Positions 1 to 11,410 of a stretch of DNA of 64,000 nt are shown here, one piece after another. The notes beneath the pieces were generated by a model. The model did not search any database and had not been told where the DNA came from. It saw only the letters and a list, made by a program, of their open reading frames with translations. The position numbers and the translations under genes are program-made. How positions within the stretch are numbered: position 1 is the first letter of the stretch; the number at the start of each line of letters is the position of its first letter. The stretch comes from Lachancea kluyveri NRRL Y-12651 (Eukaryota > Ascomycota > Saccharomycetes > Saccharomycetales > Saccharomycetaceae), in assembly GCA_000149225.2 (NCBI GenBank), contig CM000687.1:424501-488500 (forward strand), in the 5' to 3' direction.

Positions 1-1364
1 ATAAACCAAGCCCCGAACAGAGGCCGCATGTAATTGTGTACCCGCGTTCAACAGAGCACGTTTCTCAGATCATGAAACTATGCCACAAGTATCGTGTACC
101 CGTAATTCCTTTTTCTGGTGGTACCTCCATTGAGGGTCAATTTATCACCACAAGGAATAAAGGCCGCAGTCAGTGTAGCTGCTCTGATCCAACGATAACT
201 TTGGTCTTGGATTTCAACAGACACATGAATAATGTATTGCAAGTAAATGCAGATGACATGGACTGTGTCGTTCAGCCTGGCGTTGTCACTAAGGAATTGA
301 ACGATAATATACTGGAGCCTTTGGGTCTCATTTTTGGTCCCGATGGTGCACCAGGGTGTGAAATTGGTGGTCAAATTGGTACAAGTTGCTCAGGAACTAA
401 CGCCTATCGCTATGGTACCATGAAGGAAAATGTGATCAATGTTACTGCAGTGATGGCTGATGGAACAATTATTAAAACAAAAAACAGACCGAAAAAATCC
501 TCTAATGGTTATAATCTCACTGGATTATTCATAGGCTCAGAAGGCACACTGGGCGTTATTACCGAAGCCACTATTAAACTGCATGTGAAGCCGATTTATG
601 AGACTATTTCGATTGTTAGCTTTCCTACTTTGCAAGATGCTACTAAATTGGTTCAAAGGCTAAACAAAATGGGTATTAATAATATCAACGCCGTTGAATT
701 ACTTGACGGTAACATGATGAAGGCTATAAACTTTAGCGGCCAAACAGCTCGTGTGTGGGATGAGAATCCTACTCTGTTATTCAAAATTGGCTCTCACAGT
801 AAGAACATACTGAAAGAGACGATCAAAGATGTCAGTGATTTGGCATATCAGCAGGGCTGTATCACTTTCGAATCTGCCAAGACACTTTCACAGCAAGAAG
901 AGCTGTGGTCTGCTAGAAAATCGATTTTCTGGTCCTCGATCGACTATGGACGCCACTTGTTTGGCGAAAATGTTAAAATTTGGTCGACAGATATTGCTGT
1001 CCCAATCTCTAAATTACCAAATGTTATTGATGAAACGCTGGCAGAAATCATTGGCTCTGGGCTATACGGAACGATTGTTGGTCATGTGGGCGATGGTAAT
1101 TTCCATTGTTTAGTGATGTATGACGACGAAACAGAACAAAAGGCTATGCAGTTGATCGATAGCATGAATTACCGTGCTCTGAAAAATGAGGGTACCTGTA
1201 GTGGTGAACATGGTATTGGTATTTCAAAAAGAAAATTTCTGGAATTGGAATTGGGTACTGATACCATTTCCGTCATGAGGAAAATTAAAATGGCATTAGA
1301 CTCGCAGCGTATTATGAATCCAGACAAACTGTTTAAAATAGATCCGAAAGACAATAAGGATTAG
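1..1364 (+). CDS. DLD1: D-lactate dehydrogenase (cytochrome), 5' end outside window
   Basis: Oxidises D-lactate to pyruvate and passes electrons to cytochrome c at the mitochondrial inner membrane. The open frame enters from base 3, reading KPSPEQRPHVIVYP, which matches Dld1 of S. cerevisiae around its residue 140, so the mitochondrial presequence and first exon-less part lie upstream of the window. FAD-binding (PCMH) motifs are visible: PFSGGTS, IGGQIGTSCSGTNAYRYG and GSEGTLGVITEAT. The C-terminal cap/catalytic motifs GHVGDGNFH and GEHGIGISKRKF follow. A longer loop (TRNKGRSQCSCS) sits after the first FAD motif compared with the S. cerevisiae protein. The paralogues Dld2/Dld3 are the alternative, but the N-terminal context fits Dld1 best. 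DLD1 is not a neighbour of the following genes in S. cerevisiae. Confidence 0.9.
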   Translation, partial: KPSPEQRPHVIVYPRSTEHVSQIMKLCHKYRVPVIPFSGGTSIEGQFITTRNKGRSQCSCSDPTITLVLDFNRHMNNVLQVNADDMDCVVQPGVVTKELNDNILEPLGLIFGPDGAPGCEIGGQIGTSCSGTNAYRYGTMKENVINVTAVMADGTIIKTKNRPKKSSNGYNLTGLFIGSEGTLGVITEATIKLHVKPIYETISIVSFPTLQDATKLVQRLNKMGINNINAVELLDGNMMKAINFSGQTARVWDENPTLLFKIGSHSKNILKETIKDVSDLAYQQGCITFESAKTLSQQEELWSARKSIFWSSIDYGRHLFGENVKIWSTDIAVPISKLPNVIDETLAEIIGSGLYGTIVGHVGDGNFHCLVMYDDETEQKAMQLIDSMNYRALKNEGTCSGEHGIGISKRKFLELELGTDTISVMRKIKMALDSQRIMNPDKLFKIDPKDNKD

Positions 1365-2318
1365 CCGGTTTATTTTAGGTTAATAAGTAAAACAAATCAA
1401 CATACATCTATTGTATCTGAAAGGTATGAAAAGTGAAGTTTTTACTTAGATGTATGTACTTCCTTGTTCCGTTGTACACTTTGTTAATCTTCATTTTTCC
1501 TTTCTTGTTATTGTTCAATAGTTGTATAAAACGAAACCTTCGAAGCAAACAGTTTCAAAAACTGGACCACCTCTATTATATCAAAGATGTGGGCCATATA
1601 TATCAGGGTCTTGAGTTACTTTCAAATATTCTTGCTGGTTTTTTTTATTTTCTTAGGATGGTTTAGTATTTCTGAGCAAGTAATTGAGGTTTTGGCATGT
1701 TATTGTTGGATGGCTTTATGTACTTTGAGCACCAGTTGTCCTTTGTATTTTTGTTATATTACTTGGTAGCATTTCATATAACGACAATATTTATACTCTT
1801 AATTAGAGAAAGACTGTACTATTGAAATCTAATCTCATACAATATCGATGCACTTAACAGATAAGCACTAAGGCAAAATCCAAAAGGATGGTTGGTCTAC
1901 GATATTGAGAGCTTCGTTGTCCATACTGATGAAATTTGGGAGATGAAATTGTATAACAGATTTAGTTATATATCAAAAAGAGCTTATCCCATTTTAAGTG
2001 GTTTGAAAACCACAAATCCACATCAAACATTAAATACTAAAGCATACGTTTCAATTTTTTTACAATACAAGATTCACACTCTAATCCACTTCAGAATTAC
2101 GCACAAGAATATATCACGAAATGCTTACGGGTGTTTCAAACATCATTTAAAAGCCATTAAGGGCTTTAATTACGAAACTTTCTACATCGTTAGGGATGGG
2201 ACTCGTCAGCAAAAACACGAAAAACAAAAAAATAAAAAAAAAAAGGCGACTCACACAAGACAGCCGCTGAGAATTGTCTTCAACACAAAAAGGAACACAA
2301 AAAAATAAGGCGAAGGCT
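1365..2318. other. Gene-free stretch between DLD1 and MPS2
   Basis: About 950 bp of AT-rich sequence. The open frames here (1433-1666, 1892-2308) start at non-ATG codons, are T- or A-rich and resemble nothing I know. The last 100 bases before MPS2 are A-rich (2215-2310). I see no RNA gene. Confidence 0.6.
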
Positions 2319-3497
2319 ATGGACTCCAACCAAACAAATTCATCTATAGTTCTAGATTTGGCGTGGTCTCATGTGGATGCAAAGTCGCAGGGGTTCATTT
2401 ATGCAAAAGACTTCCCCGAGCTACTTCGAGAAATAAATGAAATTTTAAACAGGGGCAAATCTCCGAATGAAAGGGTTTCGTTAGTATCAACAACAGGCGA
2501 AGAGATCATTAGAAGCTTTGGAAAAGATAAAGAATTTTTCAAGGTTTATAAAGACGATTTTAAAGAATTATTTGACGGTCTTGTTGGAATGAGTTTCAAA
2601 TCTGCCGTGGAAAATTGCGTTCAAGATGGCATGTTGAAAGAAGGCAGTTTGTTGGAGGAACTAGATGGTTTCAACTCGGTCCATAAAAACTCGCCAAACA
2701 GTGAATTTCAGAAGGAATTAACCTTTTTACGAAAGCAGGCCAGCAGGTTGTCGAAGGAGAACAGTGAGAAAGAACAAGATATTACAATGAGAGATGAAAT
2801 AATACGCGATTTACAAGAGAAAAACAATTCTAGTCACGCAAGCGTGATCAGCCCGCAAAGGATAAAAGGGCTAAGGACAGACATAAAGAAATTGGAAGAG
2901 GAGTTAAAATTCAGGGAAGATATCATCCGCGAAAAAGACCGGGAGCTATTGAAGTTAACAAAGGATTTAAGCGAGTACAAGGACAAATACAAGTTTTTGG
3001 AAAGAGAATTCAACTTTTATAAGGATTACGATGTAAGAAAACATGATAGCGGTACTACACAGAAAATTTCATCTGCTGATAACACAAAACATCAGTTTAT
3101 TATTTCCGAGTTGACAAGGAAAATTGACGAGCAGAGCAAGACGATCAATGAATTACGATTTAAAGTAAAACAACCCATGACTAAATCGTCGTCACCGACA
3201 AATGATTTTAAAAGCCGCTCAAACAACAAGCATATGCTTTCAACGTTCTTAAAGTTTAGTTTAGGGGTGGTATCTTTTCTTTTCATCTTGAAAATGCTCT
3301 CTTTGATTTCTTCTATGTTTTCAAAAACACAGTCATCCGCAGTACCAAATAGCGTACTCAGATTGAGCTGGTGGGATCAAAATTGGTTACTTAGTAAACT
3401 CCATTGGCTTCTTAAAGATGGCTTTGAAAAATATCAGACCAATGATCACTACAATGAGTCTATAAACTCCAAATACGAGAGTTTGTTTGGCATTTGA
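2319..3497 (+). CDS. MPS2: Spindle pole body / nuclear envelope protein, MPS2-CSM4 ancestor
   Basis: A 392-residue protein that inserts the spindle pole body into the nuclear envelope in S. cerevisiae, where it binds Bbp1 and the SUN protein Mps3. The start is set at the ATG at 2319; an upstream in-frame TTG is not used. The central part (about residues 135-290) is charged and coiled-coil-like. One membrane segment (about 310-335, LSTFLKFSLGVVSFLFILKM) is followed by a lumenal tail with the family signature RLSWWDQNWLLSKLHWLL and a C-terminal SLFGI, matching S. cerevisiae Mps2 RLQLSWWENSGILSKI and RVFGI. In S. cerevisiae MPS2 (YGL075C) and CSM4 (YPL200W) are duplicates; the neighbour here (YPL199C-like) is next to CSM4 and RPL7 is next to both, so this is the single pre-duplication gene. 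Confidence 0.88.
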   Translation: MDSNQTNSSIVLDLAWSHVDAKSQGFIYAKDFPELLREINEILNRGKSPNERVSLVSTTGEEIIRSFGKDKEFFKVYKDDFKELFDGLVGMSFKSAVENCVQDGMLKEGSLLEELDGFNSVHKNSPNSEFQKELTFLRKQASRLSKENSEKEQDITMRDEIIRDLQEKNNSSHASVISPQRIKGLRTDIKKLEEELKFREDIIREKDRELLKLTKDLSEYKDKYKFLEREFNFYKDYDVRKHDSGTTQKISSADNTKHQFIISELTRKIDEQSKTINELRFKVKQPMTKSSSPTNDFKSRSNNKHMLSTFLKFSLGVVSFLFILKMLSLISSMFSKTQSSAVPNSVLRLSWWDQNWLLSKLHWLLKDGFEKYQTNDHYNESINSKYESLFGI

Positions 3498-3584
3498 AAA
3501 TAACTAAAGAGCAGCTTCTATTACATGTGACTTGGGTTTCTACATTATTAGTTAGTACCGCATATAATACACCAAACAAGTTGT

Positions 3585-4361
3585 TTACATTTTCTTTTGA
3601 ATACATTGGCACAACAATCCCAAAATTGTAGAAACAATATCGTTGTTTTGGTTGTTGCCATTGTTTTGCTGCTGCTGTGGCTGCTGCTGGTACTGTGGCT
3701 GCTGCTGCTGCCCATAATAGTTCTGGCCTTGCTGCTGTTGACCTTGGTAAGAATTCTGAGGTTTCGAGGGTGCATTACTGGCATATGAGGAGTAGTCAGT
3801 CGTATCCCAAGATGATGGTATTTGAGCGCCTTGCAGCTCAACAACCAGGACACCGGCATTTTTTTGGTCAGTATAGTTGCGAAGGTGCGCTTGATCGCAT
3901 AATTCTTCGACAGCGGGCTTAATCTTAGCAATCCCATTGGCAGAATGTAAACCTTTACCCACGATAACCTTCAGCGCACTCTCACCATTTTTGACACCAG
4001 CTGCAATTCTTTTTTGTAGAATCCATTGTGCCTCCTTGACGTATAACCCATGAAGATCAATTTCATCGCTCCCGCTATCAGCGTTATTCTCGGTAAAAAC
4101 GTATTCGGCTGCTTGTCTGTTGTATTGCTCTGCAACTTTAGCTTGCACCTTGGCTTGCTCACTTAGTTGATGAGCCTTTCCACCGTCGCCCTGTTTATAC
4201 GCTTGTTGAGATTGTTGAGCTAGCTGTTGTCTTTTCTTATAAGCGTTATCAGCGAGTTCTCTTAATCTTTTAAATTCAGAGTCGGTAGCATGATTGTAGT
4301 CTCTTTCTTCATGTTGCGACAGTAGTACACCTCTCTCTAAAACAACGCCTGAAGCACTCAT
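3585..4361 (-). CDS. Smr-domain protein (YPL199C orthologue)
   Basis: A 258-residue protein starting at the ATG at 4361 (MSASGVVLERG); the frame continues upstream but without support. Residues about 10-95 form the DUF1771 helical region rich in A, Q and K. The Smr domain follows with IDLHGLYVKEA and the turn motif VIVGKGLHSANG, typical of MutS2-like nucleic-acid-binding/endonuclease Smr domains. The C-terminal third is low-complexity Q, Y, G and N repeats and the protein ends LCQCIQKKM. The S. cerevisiae orthologue is a cytoplasmic protein with little defined function. It is convergent with MPS2 (87 bp gap), the same arrangement as CSM4/YPL199C. Confidence 0.9.
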   Translation of the reverse strand: MSASGVVLERGVLLSQHEERDYNHATDSEFKRLRELADNAYKKRQQLAQQSQQAYKQGDGGKAHQLSEQAKVQAKVAEQYNRQAAEYVFTENNADSGSDEIDLHGLYVKEAQWILQKRIAAGVKNGESALKVIVGKGLHSANGIAKIKPAVEELCDQAHLRNYTDQKNAGVLVVELQGAQIPSSWDTTDYSSYASNAPSKPQNSYQGQQQQGQNYYGQQQQPQYQQQPQQQQNNGNNQNNDIVSTILGLLCQCIQKKM

Positions 4362-5227
4362 TGTGATTATTTGACTTTTAGTTCCTCTAAAATGACTAAG
4401 CCAGAAGCTCGAAGTCTGAAAAGAATGCACATTCTATGCAGGACATATAATACATCAAGAATCATACAACGTACCCAATGATATAGAAAGCGTTGAAAAA
4501 GCCCTAAAAAAACTGGATTTCTCTGTGAAAGAATTCTGGTGTTTATGGAGAAAAAACTTATAAAAAACTTTTCTTCCTTTGAATGATTTTCTCTTTCATC
4601 CACTACTTTGTTAAGGCATATGGATAAGCGTGCATGCTACTCAGTGTGAGGACACATTAGTGTATGCGCATATCTCTCCTCTAACCTTGCTCACTCGAGT
4701 AAAACATGTAAAGTGATGACAAATGCCCTTGTGCATTTAAATGTGACTAGCCACGGCGATGATGTTTACTAAGTTAACCATCTTTCGGGACTGATTATAT
4801 GTACTACGAGTGAATATCTTGATAAATAGAGGAGTATCAACTACACTAGATTATCGGTAACTGTAAAACTGTAGTGAAGCCAACACTTTTCGCAGATGTA
4901 CGATCTTTGTCTGCTTGGCAGGCGAGCTGAGGCTCCCTATAACATTCAATAGGACTGTCAAAAACCCATACACAAGTAAAACTTACACAAAACCCATACA
5001 CACCAGATAAAATTTGTACATACTGGAAATAACTTTTTCTCGGCTTTTTTTTTCCAGGCCATCAATTTGGTCTCGACGCACGCACCTCTCAGCGTAACGC
5101 GGAATTGTAGCACCTCCGTTTGTTCCCTCAGCTGCCAAAATTTCAACAGTATAAATTCTCACACTTGTAACCAATCTACTTTCCTTATCATTTATCCAAA
5201 AAGATCCAACGAAAACAAGAACCAAAA
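4362..5227. promoter_or_regulatory. Divergent intergenic region with RPL7 promoter
   Basis: About 870 bp between the Smr gene and RPL7. Besides the two Rap1-like sites (listed separately) it has a T-rich tract at about 5035-5056 downstream of them, which is the usual layout of yeast ribosomal protein promoters. Nothing else recognisable; open frames at 4958-5225 on the minus strand overlap the Rap1 region and are taken as chance. Confidence 0.6.
4961..5004 (+). promoter_or_regulatory. Tandem Rap1-like sites upstream of RPL7
   Basis: Two copies of AAAACCCATACACA, at 4961-4974 and 4989-5002, in the same orientation and 28 bp apart. They match the Rap1 core ACCCATACA. Ribosomal protein genes of Saccharomycetaceae typically carry a pair of Rap1 sites 200-400 bp before the start; here they are about 230-265 bp before the RPL7 ATG. 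Confidence 0.85.
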
Positions 5228-6540
<1,313 letters not shown>

Positions 6541-7721
6541 GCATAATAAGGCTGTTGTCTTTGCTTTTTTCTATCGGGTTTATTTTCTTGTAATTGCAAT
6601 GATTGGCTCGCTATATGTGTAATCTATGTGTAGCTAATGCAAGTCTTATCATTGTGATGGTTTAACATTTGTACGGTTTTTATCGTTTTTGTATAATAGT
6701 ATTGCTGAATCGACGTGATTCTCTTTGGTTGCGTTAATAAGATCTAATCGGGCAGTATTTGATGCACGTAATCACAACTAAACAATCACACTCCACGTCT
6801 ACAAATTTTATGACAGGTGGATTTGAGCAAATAGCCGTGAAATGGTCTCTGACTTTTAAAATAACATTTTTGACGGAAATCTATGCCCGTTACTCTGTGT
6901 TCAAATCAATCGGAAACAATAGCTAACGTATACAGACTTTGATGAAAACGATATTACAGTAAAAATGGGCCACTAGATGCCTTCGCATATGCAGTCCTGC
7001 CGAAGCATTTGGCTCTTTTCTTCTCTTTTTTTTATTTAATTAGAACGTAAAAAGAAATATGCAAACCCTTCTACTCAAAGAAAGAAGACACAATCTATGA
7101 GTTAATAATTCCAACAATGAACACTTTACTCCGAGATCCATTAGGCTGGAGAATAGTCCGCTAACGGAACCCAATTCCAATGCATGCTAGATAGAATTCA
7201 CTCCTAGTTTGGGGCCATTACCACTTAGACCCTTAGACTTCTAAGCAGATCCACTAATATATTCATCTCGCCCACCGTGATGTACGAATGCTTAGGACAG
7301 AACATATTGCCTCACTAGCTAAAAGTACATAGAGCACATATGTATTCAAAATTTAACGACTATCTTGGCTAAAAATTAGAAATTCAAACATCGTCGACTA
7401 CCATATTTTGCTGAGATTAGAATGTGCCATCGGATGCTAACAGGGACAAATATTCGTGTAGTTGCTATCTTGGCAGCTTCGAGATAACAAGAATCACTAT
7501 ATACGCGCACTACTTTAAATTTTCACATGGAGATCTTTGCAGCTAAAAAGTGTGTTGGAAAAATGGGAAAAAATACTGCAGAAAAATGCTTGAAAAAATG
7601 TGATAGCCAAACCAGTTCGCCGACCCTGTTTCCGTGCTACGTATAAAAACTAACAGGTGATATAGCTATCTACATCTTCTATTGTTTCGCATTTTTTCAT
7701 ACTTTATCATAGAAAGTTTAA
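6541..7721. other. Long intergenic region RPL7-HNM1
   Basis: About 1.2 kb with no supported gene on either strand. It should hold the RPL7 3' end and the HNM1 promoter. The only site I can name is the ICRE-like element at 7521-7529. Confidence 0.6.
7521..7529 (-). promoter_or_regulatory. Inositol/choline-responsive element (UASINO) upstream of HNM1
   Basis: TTTCACATG on the plus strand reads CATGTGAAA on the minus strand, matching the Ino2/Ino4 consensus CATGTGAAAT in the first nine positions. It is about 195 bp before the HNM1 ATG. HNM1 is an Ino2/Ino4 target repressed by inositol and choline in S. cerevisiae. One short match cannot prove function. Confidence 0.65.
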
Positions 7722-9347
7722 ATGAGTGAAGCACTATCATCCTCTTACCAAGAGGTGTCCTCTCAAAATGGTATACAACACTTGTTAAAAGAAGAAGACC
7801 AGTTACAACACACAAATACCGTCAAATCATGCACTTTGGAAGGTGAACGTGGTGCTGAACTGCGTAAGTCTTTTTCTCTATGGTCTATTCTAGGTGTTGG
7901 CTTTGGCTTAACCAACTCTTGGTTTGGTATTTCTGCTTCTATGGTCACTGGTATTTCCTCCGGTGGACCGATGATGATCGTATATGGTATCATCATCATC
8001 GCACTTGTTTCTGTTTGTATCGGTATCTCTCTAGGTGAGTTATCGTCTGCATACCCCCATGCAGGTGGACAGTTCTGGTGGTCATTGAAATTGGCTCCAC
8101 CAAAATATAGGCGTTTTGCTGCGTACATGTGTGGTTCTTTCGCATGGGCTGGCTCCGTGTTCACCAGTGCTTCAACCACATTATCGGTTGCCACAGAACT
8201 AGTCGGCATGTACGCATTAACACATCCAGATTTCGAGGTTAAAAGGTGGCATATTTTTGTTTGTTTTGAGCTGCTTCATCTATTCTTGATGATTTTCAAC
8301 TGTTCTGGGAAATCTCTACCCTTAATTTCCTCCAGCGCCTTGTATATATCTTTATTTTCCTTTATCACGATCACGATCACTGTCTTAGCATGCTCCCATG
8401 GCCAGTATAATGACGCAAAGTTCGTCTTTGCTACTTTCTACAATGAAACCGGCTGGAAGAACAGTGGGATCGCTTTTATCGTTGGTTTGATCAACCCTGC
8501 ATGGTCTTTTTCCTGCCTTGATTGTGCAACACACATGGCTTTTGAAGTTGAAAAGCCTGAACGTGTTATTCCGATCTCTATCATGGGAACTGTTGCTATC
8601 GGTTTCATCACATCCTTCTGCTACGTTATCGCGATGTTTTTCTCTTTGCACAATTTGGACGAAATCATGAGCTCCAACACTGGTGCACCAATTTTGGACA
8701 TTTACTACCAGGCTTTACAAAGTAAGGCGGGTGCTATTGTTTTAGGATGTCTAATTTTGTTCACCTCGTTTGGTTGTGTCATTGCATGCCACACCTGGCA
8801 AGCAAGATTGTGCTGGTCTTTTGCTAGAGACAACGGTTTACCATATTCCCGTTATTGGAGCAAAGTCAACCCAGAGTTGGGTGTTCCTCTAAATGCGCAC
8901 TTGATGTCTTGTGCTTGGATTGTTCTGTTAGGTGTTTTGTACCTGGCTTCTTCTACCGCTTTCAACTCATTGATCACTGGGTGTATCGCCTTCTTACTAT
9001 TGTCTTATGTCGTACCCGTCATTTGTTTGCTATGGAGAAAACGTCAAATCCAACATGGTCCATTCTGGTTAGGTAAAATCGGCCTCTTTTCAAACTATGT
9101 TTTGCTCGGCTGGACAGTTTTTGCATTGGTCTTTTTCTGTTTCCCTGCAGTTATGCCTGTAACCAAAGACAACATGAACTATGCCTCCGTTGTCATTGTA
9201 GGTTACTTGCTGTACTCCCTACTGTATTGGAGGTTCAGAGGTCGTTATACCTTCTACGTGGTTGAAGAAGACGAGTATACCGGAGAAAATGTCTCCGTAA
9301 ACAGTGAGACCATTCACGATACTACAATAGAAGAGGACACCAAGTGA
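7722..9347 (+). CDS. HNM1: Choline/ethanolamine permease
   Basis: Plasma-membrane transporter of the APC amino acid/choline family importing choline for phosphatidylcholine synthesis by the Kennedy pathway. 541 residues against 563 in S. cerevisiae. The hydrophilic N-terminus (1-45) is followed by RKSFSLWSILGVGFGLTNSW, the start of the first of about 12 membrane segments, and by SSGGPMMIVYG and GELSSAYPHAGGQFWW. Other near-identical blocks are NPAWSFSCLDCATHMAFEVE and FGCVIACHTWQARLCWSFAR. The C-terminal tail is acidic. The order RPL7-HNM1-DBP3, all on one strand, equals YGL076C-YGL077C-YGL078C. The ATG at 7722 gives the expected N-terminus. Confidence 0.95.
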   Translation: MSEALSSSYQEVSSQNGIQHLLKEEDQLQHTNTVKSCTLEGERGAELRKSFSLWSILGVGFGLTNSWFGISASMVTGISSGGPMMIVYGIIIIALVSVCIGISLGELSSAYPHAGGQFWWSLKLAPPKYRRFAAYMCGSFAWAGSVFTSASTTLSVATELVGMYALTHPDFEVKRWHIFVCFELLHLFLMIFNCSGKSLPLISSSALYISLFSFITITITVLACSHGQYNDAKFVFATFYNETGWKNSGIAFIVGLINPAWSFSCLDCATHMAFEVEKPERVIPISIMGTVAIGFITSFCYVIAMFFSLHNLDEIMSSNTGAPILDIYYQALQSKAGAIVLGCLILFTSFGCVIACHTWQARLCWSFARDNGLPYSRYWSKVNPELGVPLNAHLMSCAWIVLLGVLYLASSTAFNSLITGCIAFLLLSYVVPVICLLWRKRQIQHGPFWLGKIGLFSNYVLLGWTVFALVFFCFPAVMPVTKDNMNYASVVIVGYLLYSLLYWRFRGRYTFYVVEEDEYTGENVSVNSETIHDTTIEEDTK

Positions 9348-9547
9348 GTTTACGCGTTCATATCTCTTATTGCAGTTGACTCCGGTCACTTTATAATATC
9401 AGGAAGAAATATGTAATAAATTCAAAAACTAGTTATTTATGGTTTACAAATGGTTTCCATATATTAAAGGGTTTCAAAATGTTGTAATATTATTCAATGC
9501 CGATGCCAGATTTCTGCTCATATTAAACGAGATAAAAAGAAACTTGT

Positions 9548-9565
9548 TATTTTTTTTTTTTTTTT
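9548..9565 (+). promoter_or_regulatory. Poly(dT) tract in DBP3 promoter
   Basis: An uninterrupted run of T about 105-125 bp before the preferred DBP3 start. Poly(dA:dT) tracts keep yeast promoters nucleosome-poor and are common before ribosome-biogenesis genes. The following GATGAGATGAG at 9594-9604 contains a PAC-like GATGAG, a usual partner in such promoters. Confidence 0.55.
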
Positions 9566-9671
9566 GGCGCTAAGATGAACTGAAAAATTTTCAGATGAGA
9601 TGAGCACACTGAATAATACCTGCTTACAGAATTCACACAAGGAGCTAATAACAACAACAAAAGTTACAAGC

Positions 9672-11249
9672 ATGTCTAAAGACGAAATCAAAGACAAGAA
9701 GAGAAAGGTTGAAGATGGTGAGCTAATCGAAAAGAAGAAAAAGCACAAGAAGGATAAGAAAGACAAGAGCGAGAAAAAGGATAAGAAGGATAAGAAGGAT
9801 AAGAAGAGTAAAAAGGAAAAAAAGGACAAGAAGCAAGAAGTGAAGGAATCAGCTCGACCAACACTTACTTCTTCAGTTCCTGTCTCTACTGGAAAATATA
9901 CTCAAAGCGAAGAACTATCCTCAGTTCCACAATCTGAGATCGATTCTTTCTTCAAGGAGAATGAAGTTACTGTGAAAGACCCTACAAATTTGAACCTTCG
10001 TCCACTTTTATCTTTTGAACACATTTCCTTGACCTCTGAAATCCAACAGGAAATCTCCAAGTTCCCCAAACCCACTCCAATTCAATCTGTCTCATGGCCA
10101 TATTTGTTAGCTGGCAAGGACGTCATTGGTGTTGCTGAAACTGGTTCCGGTAAAACCTTTGCATTTGGTGTCCCGGCTATTAACAACATAGTTACATCTT
10201 CTGAAGGTAGAAAAACCAAAAATGTGCAGGTTCTGGTAGTTTCCCCAACCAGAGAATTGGCTTCCCAAACCTATGACAACCTAGTACTACTTACCGATAA
10301 GGTTGGCTTACAATCTTGTTGCGTCTATGGTGGTGTTCCAAAAGACGAACAAAGATATCAACTAAAAAGATCTCAAGTTGTTGTTGCAACCCCAGGTAGA
10401 TTGCTAGATTTGATCCAAGAAGGCTCCGTTGATTTATCGCATGTTAATTATTTGGTCTTAGACGAAGCTGATAGAATGTTGGAAAAGGGTTTTGAGGAAG
10501 ACATTAAGAGAATTATTAGAGAAACCGACGCTAGAAACAGACAAACTTTAATGTTTACTGCTACTTGGCCAAAGGAAGTTCGTGAATTGGCATCGACATT
10601 TATGAACCAACCAGTGAAAGTTTCAATCGGTAACAGGGATGAATTAACTGCTAACAAAAGAATTACCCAGATCGTTGAGGTTATTGATCCATTCAAGAAA
10701 GAGAAGAAATTATTGGAATTGTTAAAGAAATACCAATCTGGTGCTAAGAAAGATGATAAGGTTTTGATCTTTGCTTTATACAAAAAAGAAGCCTCTCGTG
10801 TCGAAAGAAACTTGAAGTACAACGGGTACGATGTTGCTGCCATCCATGGTGACTTGTCTCAACAACAAAGAACTCAAGCTTTGAACGAGTTCAAAAGTGG
10901 TAAATCCAATCTGCTACTAGCTACCGATGTTGCTGCTCGTGGTCTAGATATTCCAAATGTGAAAACTGTGATCAACTTGACTTTCCCATTGACTGTAGAG
11001 GATTACGTTCACAGAATCGGTAGAACTGGTAGAGCTGGTCAAACCGGTACAGCCCACACTCTATTTACTGAACAAGAGAAGCACTTAGCTGGTGCTCTAG
11101 TGAATGTGTTGAATGGTGCCAATCAACCGGTTCCGGAAGAATTGAAGAAGTTCGGTACTCATACCAAGAAGAAGGAACACAGTGCTTACGGTGCTTTCTT
11201 TAAGGATGTTGACATGTCCAAAAAACCCAAAAAAATTACTTTTGACTAG
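9672..11249 (+). CDS. DBP3: DEAD-box RNA helicase of 60S ribosome assembly
   Basis: ATP-dependent RNA helicase of the nucleolus, needed for pre-rRNA cleavage at site A3 in S. cerevisiae. The start chosen is the ATG at 9672 ([17 protein letters not shown]), aligning with MTKEEIADKKRKV of S. cerevisiae Dbp3; an upstream in-frame ATG at 9600 would add 24 residues without a counterpart. The product is 525 residues. A lysine/aspartate-rich tail ([11 protein letters not shown]) fills about residues 20-60. Helicase motifs follow in order: Q motif FPKPTPIQ, Walker [23 protein letters not shown], motif III with TAT in place of the usual SAT (also in Dbp3), RGLDIP and HRIGRTGR. The C-terminal [16 protein letters not shown] is almost invariant. 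Confidence 0.96.
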   Translation: MSKDEIKDKKRKVEDGELIEKKKKHKKDKKDKSEKKDKKDKKDKKSKKEKKDKKQEVKESARPTLTSSVPVSTGKYTQSEELSSVPQSEIDSFFKENEVTVKDPTNLNLRPLLSFEHISLTSEIQQEISKFPKPTPIQSVSWPYLLAGKDVIGVAETGSGKTFAFGVPAINNIVTSSEGRKTKNVQVLVVSPTRELASQTYDNLVLLTDKVGLQSCCVYGGVPKDEQRYQLKRSQVVVATPGRLLDLIQEGSVDLSHVNYLVLDEADRMLEKGFEEDIKRIIRETDARNRQTLMFTATWPKEVRELASTFMNQPVKVSIGNRDELTANKRITQIVEVIDPFKKEKKLLELLKKYQSGAKKDDKVLIFALYKKEASRVERNLKYNGYDVAAIHGDLSQQQRTQALNEFKSGKSNLLLATDVAARGLDIPNVKTVINLTFPLTVEDYVHRIGRTGRAGQTGTAHTLFTEQEKHLAGALVNVLNGANQPVPEELKKFGTHTKKKEHSAYGAFFKDVDMSKKPKKITFD

Positions 11250-11410
11250 TCATATGAGAATACCTATTCATGTGTAACAGTAGTCTACTATAAACGGTTT
11301 CATTTCATGTATAATAAGTACTCATAGAAAATTTCAAGAATTTTATCGCTGACACAACCCAATCATAAACGACGAAATAGAAAAACATCGCTATTTAAGT
11401 TGCCTGAATT

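Noticed and set aside
1433-2308. Small open frames between DLD1 and MPS2
   Set aside because: They begin at GTG or TTG, are low-complexity and resemble nothing; likely chance.
9600-9671. Upstream ATG of DBP3 as the start
   Set aside because: The 24 added residues have no match in the family, while [13 protein letters not shown] aligns with the known N-terminus.
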